From Lytechinus pictus (taxonomy: Eukaryota > Echinodermata > Echinoidea > Temnopleuroida > Toxopneustidae), in contig NC_087261.1 in NCBI RefSeq assembly GCF_037042905.1, positions 28,136,317-28,200,316 of the forward strand: DNA of 64,000 nt. Reading direction: 5' to 3'. A program made the position numbers and the translations under genes. Within the stretch, counting starts at the first letter, position 1. Every line of letters begins with the position of its first letter. Of the stretch, positions 1 through 10,924 are shown in pieces. The notes beneath the pieces are model-generated. The model had not been told where the DNA came from. It worked only from the letters and a program-made list of their open reading frames with translations, and did no database searches.

Positions 1-928
1 TAGACATTTTGGGGGTATTTTATAGTCCATCAAAGGGAAAGTTGTTCACATGTGACATCACACATCCTTGTCGCATTGCCAATAGGATGATCACCATAGC
101 ATTAGTGATTGCAATATTCAAATGCTCATAACTTTGTCATTATTTGTCCGATTGTTCTCAAACTTTCTTTGTTCTTATTCTTTGATTTTTCTATTTCGAC
201 ACAAGCCTACTTTTTCCAAAGGTTTCATTCCCTTTAAGTTTGGTTGGGAGATTTATATAGGTCAGTTGTGTAATATTCCTAAAGATTGGTCCAAATTTAA
301 ACATTCATGAAGTTGTAGCCCACGATGATGATGACGGTAAAAAAATGATGTTGACTTACGAAGGGCGATCACGGTCACTGAACTGAGCTAAAATATCCGT
401 GAAGACAAATTCATAGTAGGTCAATGATAATGATTAACAACTGGTTTCAGCATGGACCATGCACAAAATTGTTTGTATATATTCTTAAACAAAATTTCTA
501 TATATTATTACGACCCAATATTTCTTTGTTGTAATTTTGTAATGAAACTCAGTTAGGGGCTTGCCTTTTGTACAAGCTTTGCTCTTTTCGGCAAGACCCT
601 CCGTTTTACTTTTAAATACAAATGTCATCTGAGATAACTTTACTTATTGAATTGTGTTCCTTAAATATATGATTATGTTATATATATATTATAGTATGTC
701 TTGTAGTACTTTCGACCTTGTTATGTTTATCATCATGTACAACCGAAATCAACAAATCAAATCAAAGTATCATTATCATCATCATTACTATTATGACTAT
801 TATTACCATTATTATCATTTTGTTAAAATTGTTGGTGTTTTGATACGTTCAACGCAGAAATTAATAACAAAGAAAAACCCGGATAATGGAATGCGATTAA
901 AATGTTATTTGTTACGTGTTCGATACAG
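1..928. other. Upstream flank of lectin receptor copy 1; dispersed repeats, no exon seen
   Basis: No convincing signal-peptide exon is visible here. About 120-300 resembles a dispersed repeat also seen near 47650 and 59850 (phrases like 'ataacttt', 'tgtccgat'). About 230-480 is closely related to 29280-29480 and to the GPCR upstream blocks near 13455-13570 and 20930-21040. At 640-830 a retroelement-like tail with 'aaatcaaatc' is followed by ATT/ATC low complexity, and it recurs at 30840-31040. The start codon of the receptor must therefore lie to the left of the window, or in an exon I cannot recognise. Confidence 0.6.
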
Positions 929-1213
929 TTCGTTGCGGATCACCATCACTCCCAAACGGTACTGTTACCCATCTCAACGACCATGTCTGCCTCGAGTTCA
1001 GCGAAGACCGACTCGACTGGCCTTCAGCTCAGGCGAGATGCCAGCAAAACATGGGCATCCTCGTGACCATCCGCGACATCGAAGCACAGGAGACGATCAG
1101 GGCGACGTTGATGGACATCGTCGATGATGGGAACACGGATCGTTTTTGGATAGGGGCGGAAGAACGTCGGAGCAGCGTGGCGCAGGCGACGAGGAACTGG
1201 CAATGGGTGGATG
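929..1213 (+). CDS. Lectin copy 1, exon: N-terminal half of C-type lectin domain
   Basis: The acceptor is 'cgatacag' and the donor is 'gtaagt' at 1214; both ends are phase 1. The peptide starts RCGSPSLPNGTV, then shows the long-form lectin-domain cysteines (HVC, ARC), helix residues LDWPSAQARC, and the core hydrophobics FWIGAEE and NWQWVDG. A homopolymeric G run begins about 14 bases into the downstream intron. Confidence 0.85.
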
Positions 1214-4200
1214 GTAAGTTTATCGAGGGGGGGGGGGGGCGGCGGGTAGTTCCCCCAGAAATTTTGAACTCTTATATTTTTTAACCATGTTAACTGAAAG
1301 TGTTAACAAATTTTCTTTAAAAACTGTGTAAGAAAATCTGTTAAGTTCATTCTAGGAAAATGCATTAGTGCCACCATGACAAGTTCGGTCGCTTTGCTCC
1401 CGTTTGATTTACTTCGAAATTTTTTACGCGTCTTGCCCGCAACCCCCTCCGAAAAAAAAAATCTTCATACAGGGGGGGGGGGGGGGCTTTCATTTGTTGT
1501 CCAATAAATTGTCCGGTCTGACATCTTTCCTTAAAATTTGAGTGGCCGAGTTTGTCAGATAAAACACCCTACAATTCCTTTCATTAAATGGCCCAAGATA
1601 AGGACAACTTTAGACCCTCATACGGTCTTCCGTATATAATAATCAGACTTCATTTCTCATCACTCTGCCAGATCACACGAGAGTGTGTGGGTGTGGGTGA
1701 CGGTGTGTGTGTGTGTGTTTGTCCGTGAGAGAATGTTTCAACAAGATTTGTAGTCAGACAAGTTTTCAGATCTGAAAACGTCCTTTGGTTGATGAAAATG
1801 TGTTGAGAGCTATAGTGTCTGGCTTTAACTAAAGAAACTGTCGGGTAAAATTACCCACCAACTCCGTGCGCGTTCCTGGGAGTTTCATGAAGAGTTTTGT
1901 CAAAGATTTTCACCCCCAATTTGCTCTCAGCCAATCAGATTCAAGGATTTCGGTAGCTTAACACAGCTGTTGACTGAAGACTTGTTTCATGAAATGCTCC
2001 CCACATTCAGATGGCAGGAATGGACTTGCAATTACGAATAATTATATTAAAAAAATTAACGGCTAGTTTCACTGTCGAAATTCCCGTCCACTTTGATTTA
2101 CTCTCAACCATCCAATCTCTTTGCTGAAAGGTTCGTTGGTCGAAGATGTCTTTTGGGGGAATGACGAGCCAACATCGGCCACGGGATCGTCCTCCAGGGG
2201 CGAGTGCGTTGATCTCGATCCGACCACAGAGTACAGCTGGAACGATAACGACTGCAGCTGGGAACAGAGATACATTTGTCAATTCGGTGAGTTATTAATT
2301 CAAAATATTCATCATCAATAAATCATTTTACTGATGTACTTTGAACCAGTGATGTCATCTTACTTTAGATTGACACCCGAAGAATAGCATACATTTATTT
2401 TGATATACCGCCATTGGTCTCAGTTGGCGTGCGCGATGGAAAAGTGATGCGCCAATGTAATCTTACGTCAGAATAACGGCCGTTTGGCGTTACGTAACAT
2501 GATTTTATTCTCGTACTGTCGGAGTTTAGTTTGGTGTGTGTGATGACCTTGGAAAAAACCTGGTGTGACGAATTACGTCAGGGCCCCGTAATGCAAAGTT
2601 TAGGGATTAATCGCTAAATGAAATGACCTTTGAAGATCATCGTTGCTTGTTAGACTGACTAGGACCAATCAGAAATGTGCTTTCAAATTATTCTTTCAAA
2701 TCAGCGATTACTAGTAATCGCTAACGGGGCCCCGATTATTATATAGATGTCCGCTGCAAAAAAAAAAATCACCAAAATATCATACTCATAATGACTTTCA
2801 TTCAATCGAAATCACGCCTTTGGAGATTCAGCTTTGAGTTTCCTTTGCGTTGAAGTGCCACAGCAAACCTTATGATTCGAATTTTAATGAAACGTTATGA
2901 AATTGAAGAGAGAACTAAACCAACTAACTTGAAAACTTCTTAATCGTCAAAGCGAATGCCTGAAATTATTGACCAATGTGTCTGTGTCTGCATAAAAATA
3001 TAAGAAGAAAATGTTTAAAATGCAGTGTCTTTCATCAAAGTCGGGTCGTAGACCAAGTCGCATGGTGCGTATGCAACTTGATAGGCTCATGGGCCCCTGA
3101 TATCAACCTCAGCGATTAATCGCCAATATGAAAGAGAAATTCTGATTGGTTCTTCGTCAGTCTAGTGAGAAAAATGGACATACAGGGCCCTGTTGGTGCT
3201 GATGCAAATATGAGAGAACAAAATGGTCTTCACTAAGAAAATGGAGGTCATTTGGTTACATTTTCACAATTTTTTTTTTACATGTCTCAAAGATTACCTG
3301 GGGTGCTATATCTGTATATGAATAATAATACTCCGCTTACCAGGGCCGCCCTGGTTATGGTAAGCGGAGTTGCTGCGCGTATTATTAATCGCTAAATGAA
3401 AGCGCTTAATGAAATTGCCTATCAAGACCATCGTTGCATCATGGTGCCCATGATGCAACGACATGTCACCCATGATGTAACGATGATCTTCATTGGTTAT
3501 TTCATTCAGCGATCAATCGCTAACCTTTGCGATACGGGGACCAGGGTCCCGTACCACAAAGGTTAGCAATTGATCGTACGCTTGATTTTTACGATTGATT
3601 GTACATTGTAGTCAATGTAATCAATCGTAGAAAAATGTTCTACGATCATCGCTAATCTTTGTGTTACGGGACCCAGGGCTCCGTAACACAAAGGTTTGCA
3701 ATAGATTGCAAACATGTAAGAACCGCTCTGATTGGTCCCTGGTCAGTATTTTAAACCAAATGCGCGTGTAACATTGATGTTGATTGGTCAGTTCATTTAC
3801 CGATTGATCGCTAATCTTTGTGTTACGGAGCCCAGGTGACGAAATTTACTATATTCTATTGTCTTAGGTGTGAGTGGAGTTTGCGATGACCCGGGGGAAC
3901 CTTTGCACGGTAGCCGGGCGCTCTTGGCCTGTGACCAAACCGGTGCGCAAGATGACGTCATCTTCGTCGCGGGTTGTTTGATCACATTTGAGTGTGACCG
4001 CGGGTTCCGGTTAGTCGGAGAAAGTTCGTCGACCTGTCTCAGTTCGGGAAGATGGAGCAACGAGCTGCCAATCTGTGAACGTTAGTATTGCAAATAAAGG
4101 GTGGTAGCATGGAGTTATAACATGGAAAGGTGGAAAGACCTTCTAACGGGGATAATTTTCTTAGTTGAAAAAAGGGATGTTATACAATTTCTGCTTCTTA

Positions 4201-6724
4201 CTGTTTTTCTTTCTTTTACCATTTCTAAAATAGTTTTCTATCCCTTGAAGACAAAGGAGAGGTTGCCCATGTCTTATTGTGGCACTATCCCTAAATAAGG
4301 GCAAGTTTCGGAGACTATAAGCCTAATATACGCCTGTCGTCGCAGAATGGTGCAAGGAGCCGCATTCCAGTATAATTCTTGTTGAGAGCTTCTTTCCTTT
4401 TAATATCTATGATTTTGAGTCGACCGGATTTTACTAAGCCAATTGCCAAACTTGACCGGAATGTGCACAAGATTTCTTCTTCGTGTTGGGGGGGGGGGGG
4501 GGGATAGAAAAAAAGCTAGAGCAAAGCAACCAAAGTAGTTCTCAGGTGTAAAAGATGCTTTACGGACACCGTGTATTTTTATTTCCCTTATCAACATTTA
4601 TTTTCTTGGAAATATATTTTTTTGTTTTACGATGAAAAATACACTCTTAAAACCAGCCCTGTGCAGCATACTGTCCACACAATTATTGGTTAAAATCTGT
4701 CCAAATTGGGTAATGAATTTCCTCAAATGAATAATAATTGCCCAGAATATATACATATTTTTACCAACATACATTACCCAACACAGTGGACAGTATGTTG
4801 CCTAACATTTTAAGTGTGTAGGTTTGGAAATTCAAGGGGAGGGGAGGGGGTAGCCCTTCTCATCCTTCCTGCTGCGCGAGCCTGTAATTACGCTCCCGAA
4901 TTGATATATACTAAATGACCATTCGTTTTATTCTTCTTGAACCCACCCAGGAAGGCAATGTCCGGCTTCTCCCCCATCAGAGCATTTGGAGGTCAAGTTT
5001 TCGAATTCTTACCGCGGTGTGGCGGTGTACCGCTGCCCGACCGCTTCGTACGTGATAGAAGGGGACGTATTCGCTTATTGCCTTCATAACAACGTCTGGA
5101 GCATGCCAAATCTGGTTTGTGAACGTAAGATATTGTTTGGTAGAGTTCGATTAGCATCACAAAAGTGATTCAATCAAGAGTTTGGGGTGTGGTATGGGGT
5201 ACGAGAGGGGGTGGGGGGAGCGGGAGAAAGAGAGGGAGAGAGAGAAAAAACCCAGAGGTGTAGAGAAGGGGAGTATAGGACACTGAAAGGAGTGACGTCG
5301 GTCCATGCAATGAGTGGCTAGGAATAGTAAGAATGGACGCTTTAGAGAGGTAGCGGTAAGAGCCTTGCGTTTAAAAAAGTATGATGTAGTTTAACATAAC
5401 AACTAACAATTTATTGCAGCCAATAAGATTAAAGAAAATAATTTAATATTAGATTAAAACATATGTCGTCATTAATATATCAATTGGGATGTATACAGAT
5501 TTAATTCCATCTTTTCTCTCTTACAGCTTTCAGTACTATGCCCGTGACAACAGAACCGCTTCTTACACCAGGTGAATGTTCATTTTACAAATAACAATTT
5601 TACTTTAGGCAACGAGATATTTGGATACGTGACTTCGATTAAGTACTTTGTTTGACAAAGGGAAATAAACTACAATATAGGCTCTACATTGTTAAATTTT
5701 CGCTTCTTGGATGATCCGCAACTTTGCATAAAAAAGTGATTAAAAAAACAAAATAAACTTTATTACAATAGAAATGTTTGCTACCCTTTAAACTTGCTCT
5801 TCATTTGTCCGGCTCAATCCTCATAAGTGAATTGCAGACGTAAGAACATTCTCAAATTTCCTTTTGTCACTGATCAACAAGCAAAAACAACTTGTTAACT
5901 TGTTCTGCTTCTCCTCAGATTGGACGTTCATCGGCATCGTCGGTGCCCTCGGCATCCTCTTGTTCATCGCCATCCTGATCATCATCATCCTCGCCGCGGT
6001 CAGGAACAACAACCTGAACAAACGCCGGAAGTACATCCGACCGCTGCCCCACGCGACCACAACTAGCCGAAACCGCCGCAGCATGGAAAACACCTACTAC
6101 TCCATCCGGAAGCCGATGCCGTCACCGCCCGAGGAGCGAAGCGGTCACAACGTGGAGCTGAAACAGGTGAAGCGGTTGAGTGACGCCAGCGAAAATGCAA
6201 CCGCGGTTGCGCAGCATAGTCTGACGTACGACAAGAGCGAGGTGGCGCTAACCGACGATGATTACTTGGAGCCTATTAGAGTGCCGCACCAGGAAAGTAG
6301 AAGAAATTCGCCGCGGTTGTCGAGCGGTGAGTACGTGAATCCGATGAGTCCACGAAGTGGGACTTACGATGAAGTCGATGATGACGTCCTTGTTGATGAT
6401 AAAACGGTTGAAGATGATGACAGGCTTCTCAACAATTACATCATCCTACTACCGGATGATGACGACAATAGCGAAGCATTGAGGAAAGTCGACGGTGTTG
6501 CTGCGTCGAAAGAGAACGACGCCGTCAATGAGAAGGACGTTGATTCTAGGGTAGGCAAGGACAAGGAAGAAATGAACGAAAAGGACAATGCCATGGGTAA
6601 CAAAATGGACGAGACAAAAAATAAAACAGTAACATCCGATACTAGTACTTTACCGACCAACGGATTACAAATTCCAACACTAGGTTACTCTAAAGAAGGA
6701 TTTGGATCGACTGTTGAGTTGTGA
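929..6724 (+). CDS. C-type lectin / sushi transmembrane receptor, copy 1 (six exons visible, 5' end missing)
   Basis: The exons are 929-1213, 2131-2286, 3868-4080, 4951-5124, 5527-5571 and 5919-6724. All internal junctions are GT-AG and phase 1, and the joined frame is open to the TGA at 6722-6724. Domain order is C-type lectin domain (exons 1-2), sushi/CCP 1, sushi/CCP 2, a 15-residue Thr/Pro stalk, one transmembrane helix and a cytoplasmic tail of about 240 residues with several tyrosines in SH2-like contexts. The product is inferred to be a type I surface receptor for glycans or microbes that signals through tyrosine phosphorylation. The order resembles selectins without the EGF module. 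No signal peptide exon was found, so the N terminus is incomplete. A second copy lies at 31158-41240. Domain calls rest on cysteine spacing and motifs; ligand and function are inference. Confidence 0.85.
2131..2286 (+). CDS. Lectin copy 1, exon: C-terminal half of C-type lectin domain
   Basis: The acceptor is 'gctgaaag' and the donor is 'gtgagt' at 2287, phase 1 to phase 1. It carries FWGNDEPTS, where many calcium-dependent lectins have EPN (here EPT), then GEC, the WND calcium-site motif in SWNDNDC, and the final conserved cysteine in YICQF. Retention of WND and the cysteines suggests a folded domain. The EPT variant makes sugar specificity uncertain. Confidence 0.85.
2581..2733. mobile_element. 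Foldback MITE with GGGGCCCC ends (lectin copy 1 intron 2)
   Basis: The ends read GGGCCCCGTaatgc and, inverted, GGGGCCCCGTtagcgatta, with AATCGC palindromes just inside. The counterpart in copy 2 starts at 32846 and ends at 33458 because it carries a later insertion. Confidence 0.6.
3541..3835. mobile_element. Two back-to-back foldback MITEs next to the sushi-1 exon
   Basis: Unit one (about 3541-3675) and unit two (about 3670-3835) each start like CCAGGG(T/C)(C/T)CCGTAxCACAAAGG and end in the inverse, CTTTGTGTTACGG..CCAGG. They lie just upstream of the acceptor at 3868. The matching place in copy 2 (about 34390) lacks them, so they inserted in copy 1 after the duplication or were deleted from copy 2. 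Confidence 0.55.
3868..4080 (+). CDS. Lectin copy 1, exon: sushi/CCP domain 1
   Basis: The acceptor is 'gtcttag' and the donor is 'gttagt' at 4081, phase 1 to phase 1. It encodes a complete sushi module of about 70 residues: VCDDPGEP at the start, ITFECDRGFRL in the middle, SSTCLSSGRWSNELPIC at the end, including the conserved GxW. This is the exon broken by a transposon in copy 2. Confidence 0.88.
4640..4820. mobile_element. MITE with TACACTCTTAAAA terminal inverted repeats
   Basis: The left end TACACTCTTAAAA mirrors the right end TTTTAAGTGTGTA, with a probable TA target. The interior has an inner pair of inverted motifs (catactgtccac and gtggacagtatg). A degraded relative that lost its right end is at 39101-39316 in copy 2, so insertion predates the segmental duplication. 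Confidence 0.6.
4951..5124 (+). CDS. Lectin copy 1, exon: sushi/CCP domain 2
   Basis: The acceptor is 'cacccag' and the donor is 'gtaaga' at 5125, phase 1 to phase 1. The peptide starts RQCPASPP, then VAVYRC, FAYC and NNVWSMPNLVCE, giving the four sushi cysteines and the conserved tryptophan. It is shorter than usual (about 58 residues). Confidence 0.85.
5527..5571 (+). CDS. Lectin copy 1, exon: short Thr/Pro-rich stalk
   Basis: A 45-base exon between 'cttacag' and 'gtgaat', phase 1 to phase 1, encoding FSTMPVTTEPLLTP. The Ser/Thr/Pro content suggests an O-glycosylated membrane-proximal stalk. It is preserved at the same length in copy 2 (40044-40088), which supports it as a real exon. Confidence 0.7.
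5919..6724 (+). CDS. Lectin copy 1, last exon: transmembrane helix and tyrosine-rich cytoplasmic tail
   Basis: The acceptor is 'tctcctcag'; the stop TGA is at 6722. The exon opens with a hydrophobic helix (IGIVGALGILLFIAILIIII) followed by a basic stop-transfer KRRK. The tail holds tyrosines in YYSI, YDKS, YLEP, YVNP (a YxN Grb2-type context), YDEV and YIIL, plus acidic clusters and a C-terminal VEL that could be a class II PDZ ligand. No paired ITAM spacing and no strict ITIM was found. All these tyrosines are kept in copy 2. Confidence 0.85.
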
Positions 6725-9560
6725 AATGAATAGCCGTTTATGTTAAAATCATTTCTTATAGGGTATGATATACTGTCAAATTTATATCATTCTATATTAA
6801 GCATAGAAATTTGGTATCTGACTTTATGTGTAGATATTTTAATATTTTAGAAATGCGTTATAAATTGTTTTGGGCAGTCCCAAATCGGCTCAGCTGATAA
6901 AGAAACTAGCTAACGTGGGGGGGGGGGGGGGGGGGGGGGGGATGGTCAAGCAAATAAGAAAAGGCTAGTTTTAGTAAACATTGCAAGGTTATATAACTGT
7001 ACTTCTAACTAATGTACATGATATCTGAAGGAGCACATTACTCACGCGTTTGTTGTTTTCAAATGTATCAAATTTTTATTTGTGCAAATATATTTATATT
7101 TTTGATGAATTATACGGTATAAATGTAACTGTCAAAATAGGTGAATGTGTGTTGGTGATTGTTTTTTTTCAGAGTAGTAAATAACTCTGATCTTTTCTAT
7201 ATAGCACCCTCTGTATAATAATCTTGAAGACGGTCTATGTATAGAGTTTATATACACAAGCATAAGTCAATCCTACTCCTACAGCCACAGTTTAATCACA
7301 ACTACCACCATCATTTTTATCTCCTTGAGCATCATTTTGTGATCATAATTATCATCGTTATCATCAGGTATCACCGCAATCATTACTATTCATAAACAAA
7401 TGATCATTATCATCACAGTCAACATAGTCATGATCATCTTTATCATCATCATAATCAACATAATTGTCATCATCATAATATCATAATCATAATAATCATC
7501 ATCATTAGCAGCCAAAGCATCTTCGTCTAGATCGTCATCATAATTATCATTAGGCATCATTATCATCACCATCGATGTCGTTGTCGTTTCCATCATGAGT
7601 ATGATCATCATCATTACAAGAACACAAATTAGAGATGTAACTTTAATGTTTTTTATTCAGTCATTTTAATTTATTTCCACAATGACATGATGTTAATAAT
7701 ACATCGTCAACCCTCTCTCATTATCATGATGTTATATATCATCTGTATGGGGTCAATGGTCAAATATTTTACAATTACAAATTATGTTTCTTACCTCTAA
7801 TTATACGAACATCATCGCCATCAACACCAACACTGTCAATATTACCACCATCTTTATCTTCATCATCGTCATCATCATCAACTTCATTTTTACCACCATC
7901 TTGTATTAGCATCACGATCATCATCATCATCATCATCATCATCATTATCATCATCATTATCATCATCATCAACATCATCATCATAATCACCATTATCACC
8001 ATCACCATCATCATCACCACCATCATCATCATCGTCATCACCAGCATCATCAGCTTCATAATCACCATGATCATAATCGGCCTCTTATTCAGCGTCACCA
8101 CATTCATCCTCATCATCATCACCATCATGATGATCACCGTCATCATCATCCTTCTCGTCATCGTCATCATAAAGTGAAAATTAGCTTTTATTAACACCAT
8201 GTTCAACCTTAATACAATGCATTGCTAGACATCGTTCATCATGACAATCTAAATTTCGACACGAAGTGATTCTTAAACAATAAATTACAATCATCTACTT
8301 GCAATTATTCACTTCACGCCGATATTCTATGAAATTGGAGAGAAAAAAACACACTATTTATTCTTTTAGACATAAATATCGAATTTATTACCACAGAGTG
8401 ACGTACAAGAAATAATGATTACAATTCTTACTGGTACTGAGCATGCAATGTGTGGGTGAAAATCAGAAAAGGGGTAAGAGTTTAACGCATTAGTAAGAGA
8501 GAGGGGAGAGAAAGAGAATATAGAAGAAAAGGGAAGGAAAAGAGGAGGAAGGAGGAGAGGAGGAAGGAGGAGAAGGTGAAGAAGACGAAGAAGAAGAGAA
8601 AGATAATGAAGAAACAACAAGAGAAGAAGGAGGAGGACGAGGAGAAAAAGGAAGAGGAGAATAAGAAGAAGAAAGAAAGGGGTGAACAGAAAAGGGAGGG
8701 AAAGAGAAAGAGGAAGTTGAAAGTGGTAGGAGAAGGGGGAAGAGATGAAGAAGAAGCAAAAGGAAAAATAAATCACAAGAAGAACGAGAACGGAGTAAAT
8801 GAAAATCATACAATCTCTGTACATAATAATTTGACGATAATTGAAGTTTGAACAAAAGAATATACATTTTCTTGTAATTTTTACAACTTATTCGTGAAAG
8901 AAAAACTTCGCGTTATCATGATGTTCGCTTTTACCTGCACAAACGATTCGATTTTTTTAAAAGGAGAACTTTACCCTTCAAATATAGGCAAATAAATCAC
9001 GACATATCCATGAGAGGAACATAACAAAGTAACTTGCTCTATTATAGATGATTAAACATGACGTGGAAAAATAATAAATCAGACATTACGTAACAGGAAT
9101 TAGCAAAACTTTCATGCCAGCTTGTTTATCAAGAACCCTTTCATTGCGAAGCATTAAGCACAAATGAAGTCCATTACTTTCACAAATTTTAACATACGCA
9201 TCAATTTTTGGAGTAACATAATTATAGTTCGCCGAAATGTCTGATTAACAAATATCAAAGTTACAACGAGATACGTTTTCAATAATGGTATACACACCCT
9301 TTGATATCACTGCAAACATTTTGTTAAACTACCTTATAATTTTCATTTCACCTGGGCCCATAACAGATATTACCAAATGTACAATTGAGCGTAACTTTAC
9401 AAATTATAATAATGGCAAACAGTTTTTGTTGTTTTAAGTTTACCCTTAAGTGTAAATATCCAGCGTTATCTCTTATTGATAGCCGCTCCAACAAAGAAAA
9501 AGGCCTGTCTCTTTAACGAACAAAACATAAAACAATGGAATATAATTAAGAGCTTCGTGT
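6725..9560. repeat. 3' flank of lectin copy 1: poly-G, CAT-rich and purine-rich low-complexity DNA
   Basis: After the stop codon there is a poly-G run of about 24 at 6917-6940, a long ATC/CAT-rich trinucleotide tract at about 7280-8170, and a GGA/GAA purine tract at about 8490-8765. The 3' UTR must lie in the first part, but I could not fix a polyadenylation site. Long open frames here are repeat-encoded and were not called as genes. The same order recurs at 41241-44490 in copy 2. Confidence 0.7.
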
Positions 9561-9622
9561 TTATTCAAAATAAAGCACTAGTGTACCACATGTAGGTCCC
9601 TGTGGAACCCCAATTGGTTCAC
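9561..9622 (-). CDS. Exon-like segment ending in stop codon, copy 1 (unidentified; PQG motif)
   Basis: On the minus strand an acceptor 'ttttttcag' at 9623-9625 is followed by 62 bases encoding EPIGVPQGPTCGTLVLYFE and a TAA that overlaps an AATAAA signal. The same segment is conserved at 44498-44559. GVPQG resembles the reverse-transcriptase B motif, so this may be a retroelement fragment co-opted as, or merely resembling, a terminal exon. No upstream exon was recognised. Confidence 0.25.
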
Positions 9623-10924
9623 CTGAAAAAAATATTGATACAAAATTAGCAGCATAGTGAGGGACTACATATAACCTGCCTGTTTTTATTTTCGAATCTT
9701 CTTTGTCATTATCGCCTAAATTACTCTTTGTAACGAGGAGATAAGATGACCTTCAGCTAATAACTAAACTTTTACAAAATTATTGATAGAGGCAGTTTAA
9801 TAAAAGTTTAAACAATTGATGTATTGTCAACTCATCTATAGCCCGTGGCCCATGAGACGTCATTTCATGCTGAAATAGTTGCCGAATACAATTCGGTGAA
9901 TAGGGCACACGGAAGTGCATTTACTCCAGTCCAAAGCCCGTATTTCGCGATGCCCAATTCACTTTGGAATTGGCTACCTGACAAACAGTTTCTAAGTTTC
10001 TGTAAGAAAAAAAATAACGACAAGCAGGAAGCAAATCATTCATGTCTTCTAACTTTACTGAGAAATGCTCATCCTGTCGCAGCAGGTTCTAATGAAAAAT
10101 GAACAGTTTCGTTCAGAAACCTCCTACTGTCAAGCATGCTGCATGGCTCGGCCGGGATCGAACCCGGAATTTACATGTATAGCCAGGCGCCTTAGACCAC
10201 ACGGCCACGGCACCTCCTATAATTGAGCATGGAGCTCGATTATGCTCCACGATTCAGGAGGGAGATTGTTTCGCCTTAGAATTTAATCATCTTTTAAAAA
10301 CGGTTAAGGTTATGAAATAAATCTTTTTAACTATAGCAATTGTTGTCACTACGATTTATACCCAAATAGTGAAGAACAATTAGAGATAAACATCTAACAT
10401 AATCAAACGATTGTAAACATCGCTATTTCTCAGCAAATAGTGCTTAAATACATTTTTTAAAACAATACCTACATAATCGATTACAAACGATTACTGAATT
10501 TCCCTATGCAAATATATACTAGGATTAAAAATTATTCTACGCTCTTCACCGTTCCAAAACCATGCTGAACATTAAATAAACCTTTCATTTCGTTACAATA
10601 TATGATGTCAACAAAAAATCTTTCTAAATCTAACCAAGTATAGTCCAGAACAATGACAACCATAGGCCTAAAATACAATAATGCACACAAAGTGGTCGTT
10701 CTGCCCATTCGAACCGAAACAAAAATTTCACATTGCAGTCAATCCAAAAACAAATTAAAACGAAAGAAAATAATTCAATGAAAGTAAACAATGAAAAATA
10801 ATAAAATCTTCAATGAAATATCATTCATTCTCTTTTGCCCGTGTTTGTACTTTAGTACCAAAAGCTTTCAAGCAACTGCCTTTTTATCATTCTACCCTCT
10901 GTCAAAATACATCTACATGATCGA
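9623..10924. other. Spacer between lectin copy 1 and GPCR A
   Basis: About 9640-9800 is the end of the segment shared with copy 2. An open frame at 9845-10102 contains SLWNWLPDK, reminiscent of the C terminus of non-LTR retrotransposon polymerases, but it is too degraded to call. A tRNA-like sequence sits at 10141-10218. The rest is AT-rich with nothing recognisable. Confidence 0.5.
10141..10218 (-). repeat. tRNA-like sequence (SINE head or tRNA pseudogene)
   Basis: The minus strand has an A-box-like GTGGTCTAAGGCG and an intact B box GGGTTCGATCCC, but the acceptor stem has two mismatches and the anticodon arm does not pair. A functional tRNA is therefore unlikely. Confidence 0.5.

Noticed and set aside
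122..310. Hydrophobic open frame near the left edge as the lectin signal-peptide exon
   Set aside because: The sequence matches a dispersed repeat found elsewhere in the window and lacks a phase-1 donor.
7390..8206. Met/Ile-rich open frames on the minus strand
   Set aside because: Translations of CAT/ATC trinucleotide repeats, not conserved in arrangement in copy 2.
8366..8867. Ser/Leu/Pro-rich and Lys/Glu-rich open frames
   Set aside because: Both strands of a purine tract; low-complexity artefacts.
9845..10102. 85-residue open frame with SLWNWLPDK
   Set aside because: Possible remnant of a LINE polymerase C terminus, but too degraded; the corresponding part of copy 2 is not open.
10141..10218. 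Functional tRNA gene
   Set aside because: B box is good, but the acceptor stem and anticodon arm do not pair.
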